DNA of 6,719 nt, taken from positions 119,715 through 126,433 of the forward strand of contig PBAA01000008.1 of the NCBI GenBank assembly GCA_002715785.1, written 5' to 3'. A program made the translations under genes and the position numbers. The notes beneath the pieces are model-generated. The model searched no databases, was not told where the DNA came from, and saw only the letters and a program-made list of their open reading frames with translations. Below are positions 5,458 through 6,719 of this stretch, in pieces. This stretch comes from Gammaproteobacteria bacterium (GTDB taxonomy: Bacteria > Pseudomonadota > Gammaproteobacteria > Pseudomonadales > Azotimanducaceae). The number at the start of each line of letters is the position of its first letter. Within the stretch, counting starts at the first letter, position 1.

Positions 5458-6384
5458 TTACGCCCCTTCAAACGCGCCCATCAGCAGTTCCATGGCGGAC
5501 TTCGAATCAATTTGGTATCCGACCTCAACGTTGGCTTCGGGAATCCCCGCTGTCGGACGCTCATCGACAACCGTCATGCCACGCGTATAAACCCCCGCGG
5601 TTTCGACAGTCACGTGGCGTTCCTCGAAACCCACTAGTTCTGGGTGCGTCACCGCCAGTACGGCACACGGGTCATGCAACGCGGCGCGACGTCCACGACC
5701 CAACGACTCCATTCGATCATGGATGTCGTCCAAAATGGCCGCAGCGACCTGTGCCTTGACGGATCCGCTTTCTTTCAAGCGTGCGGCAACCGTATCGTCG
5801 GATTGCCATTGACGGGTGAGATTAAGACCGCTCATTCGAATGTGGGCACCAGAGGCCATAACGATCTCCGCGGCCTCTGGGTCGGCCCAGATATTGAACT
5901 CCGCCACGGCCGTGACGTTGCCCGCACCCGCGCTACCCCCCATCAACGAAATACCCTCGATTCTTTCCACTAGCTCTGGGTCCCTTTCCATTGCTCGAGC
6001 TATATTGGTCAGCGGACCCAGAGGAACCAACCACACATTCGAGCGTTTTCGCGTCGCCTCAATTAGGTAGTCCACTGCATGGAGCTCAGAAATCACGCGA
6101 TCGTGTTTCGGGAGGGCAACCCGACCCAGGCCGCCCGTGCCATGCACACCTCCCGCGTGGCGAGGCTCTCCCACCAAAGGGCGGGCTTCGCCAGCGTAGA
6201 CGTCGGCAGAACTGCCCAACAGTGCGGCCATCCCGAGGGCGTTACGGGTCGTGTCCTCGAGCGGTGCATTACCGGATACCGAGGTAATCCCCAGCACGTT
6301 GGCGTGCGCGTGGGCCAACCCCAGGGCGAGCGCGTCATCGTGACCCGGATCGCAGTCGACAATGAGTAGCGGACCGTCCCGCAT
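5458..6384 (-). CDS. Inosine/uridine-preferring nucleoside hydrolase family protein
   Basis: The 308-residue protein belongs to the calcium-dependent nucleoside hydrolases (IU-NH; RihA/B/C), which cleave the N-glycosidic bond of nucleosides to base and ribose in salvage. The N-terminal VDCDPGHDDA (9-18) supplies the calcium-binding Asp12, Asp16 and Asp17. Further family elements are HGTGGLG (81-87), PLGPLTNIA (121-129), LMGG (147-150), VAEFNIWADPEAA (160-172, with Glu162 and Asn164 for ribose contact), and HDPCAV (237-242) with His237 and the fourth calcium Asp238. All expected active-site residues are therefore present. Base preference (purine or pyrimidine) cannot be told from sequence. No signal peptide. 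The start ATG at 6384 has GGGGA nine bases upstream. Its stop lies two bases from the stop of the convergent hydrolase gene. Base composition is GC-richer than the neighbours (about 50-73% in the lines I counted). Confidence 0.94.
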   Translation of the reverse strand: MRDGPLLIVDCDPGHDDALALGLAHAHANVLGITSVSGNAPLEDTTRNALGMAALLGSSADVYAGEARPLVGEPRHAGGVHGTGGLGRVALPKHDRVISELHAVDYLIEATRKRSNVWLVPLGPLTNIARAMERDPELVERIEGISLMGGSAGAGNVTAVAEFNIWADPEAAEIVMASGAHIRMSGLNLTRQWQSDDTVAARLKESGSVKAQVAAAILDDIHDRMESLGRGRRAALHDPCAVLAVTHPELVGFEERHVTVETAGVYTRGMTVVDERPTAGIPEANVEVGYQIDSKSAMELLMGAFEGA

Positions 6385-6487
6385 ATTAGATAATCCCCGT
6401 CAGAACCGTGAGATAATAGCGTTTATATGTCTAATCGGCGCATTACGAATCGGCATCGATAAAGACATCTGATATCAGGAAAAGCAC
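6385..6487. promoter_or_regulatory. Divergent spacer with direct repeats and a palindrome; candidate promoters
   Basis: This 103-bp AT-richer spacer separates the nucleoside hydrolase (-) from the membrane protein gene (+). On the + strand TG-A-GATAAT (6409-6417) resembles an extended -10 element without a clear -35. On the - strand a TATAAA-like hexamer within 6420-6430 is possible. AGATAAT is repeated at 6388 and 6411, AATCGGC at 6433 and 6448, and CTGATATCAG (6469-6478) is a perfect palindrome. The repeats are seen directly; promoter and operator roles are inferred. Confidence 0.4.
6477..6480 (+). promoter_or_regulatory. Ribosome binding site AGGA for the membrane protein gene
   Basis: AGGA ends seven bases before the ATG at 6488. 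It is one of the clearer Shine-Dalgarno sites in the window and favours this ATG over the in-frame ATG four codons later (6500). It overlaps the right edge of the palindrome at 6469-6478. Confidence 0.65.
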
Positions 6488-6719
6488 ATGCAAGACAATA
6501 TGGTTCGATCAACGAGCAGCATCGGTTGGCTCCTGCTGATCGGCGGAATTGTCATCGTCGGCGGCGTTGGGATCTTCGGGTTCTTCTACACGCCCGGTGT
6601 GCCGCTTATGGTGAAACTCATCGTCGGCGCAATATGGCTTGGCCTGGCATTGCTGTTGATATCGGTCTTGCGACAACGTTTGATCGAACGGAAGACAGAT
6701 AAATACATAGACGTGGAGA
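6488..6719 (+). CDS. Small two-helix inner-membrane protein (partial, 3' end outside window)
   Basis: An ATG at 6488 opens a frame with no stop to the end of the window, giving 77 residues. There are two clear membrane helices. The first, at about 12-34, is rich in glycine (IGGIVIVGGVGIFGFF). The second, at about 40-61 (MVKLIVGAIWLGLALLLISV), is followed by a charged segment RQRLIERKTDKYIDVE (62-77). A short loop, YTPGVP, joins the helices, and both ends probably face the cytoplasm by the positive-inside rule. The charged RKTDKYxxVE ending reminds me of uncharacterised small membrane proteins in proteobacteria, and the gene may end soon after the window. I cannot name a family or function. 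The AGGA ribosome site seven bases upstream and the strongly non-random hydrophobic pattern support a real gene. Confidence 0.78.
   Translation, partial: MQDNMVRSTSSIGWLLLIGGIVIVGGVGIFGFFYTPGVPLMVKLIVGAIWLGLALLLISVLRQRLIERKTDKYIDVE

Noticed and set aside
5383..6369. Several 84-118 codon + frames opposite the nucleoside hydrolase
   Set aside because: They are antisense shadows in GC-rich coding DNA, with Arg/Pro/His-rich composition and no ribosome sites.

Overview
The window reads as an ordinary chromosomal housekeeping stretch from a gammaproteobacterium. The evidence is the gene set and order: the tail of gpmI, then envC and a yibQ-type deacetylase; hisB pointing back towards them; and mutY-yggX on the far side of a divergent spacer. 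From memory, E. coli has gpmM-envC-yibQ, and Pseudomonas keeps gpmI/envC/ctpA/yibQ, a his block and mutY/yggX in one neighbourhood. GC is moderate (about 50-60% in the lines I counted). No RNA gene, CRISPR array, transposase or phage gene was seen.

Layout: 1-42 is the last 13 codons of gpmI (+). 55-1233 is envC (+), a regulator of cell-division amidases with a zinc-less LytM domain. 1234-1355 is a spacer unusually rich in short palindromes and repeats. 1356-2291 is a divergent polysaccharide deacetylase, YibQ type (+). It runs 109 bp into the 3' end of hisB (2183-2770, -), which codes for a histidine biosynthesis dehydratase. Upstream of hisB on the same strand is an unrecognised 131-residue gene (2821-3216, -). 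A 146-bp divergent spacer (3217-3362) separates it from mutY (3363-4424, +). mutY overlaps yggX (4421-4708, +) by four bases, and an alpha/beta-hydrolase with a Cys at the nucleophile position follows (4736-5455, +). A nucleoside hydrolase (5458-6384, -) converges on it with two bases between the stop codons. A 103-bp divergent spacer leads to the start of a small two-helix membrane protein (6488 to the window end, +).

Functional groups: envC and yibQ act in the periplasm and envelope. mutY-yggX link an Fe-S DNA glycosylase with an iron-handling and oxidative-damage protein. hisB is metabolic and is not followed by hisH/hisA/hisF on its 3' side. The two hydrolases and the membrane protein show no clear common pathway.

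I found no convincing new multi-gene system. The points most worth a second look are the palindrome and repeat cluster at the envC-yibQ junction (including a perfect 20-bp palindrome abutting the envC stop), the long antiparallel yibQ/hisB overlap beside an isolated hisB, and the hydrolase with Cys as nucleophile and no C-terminal His.
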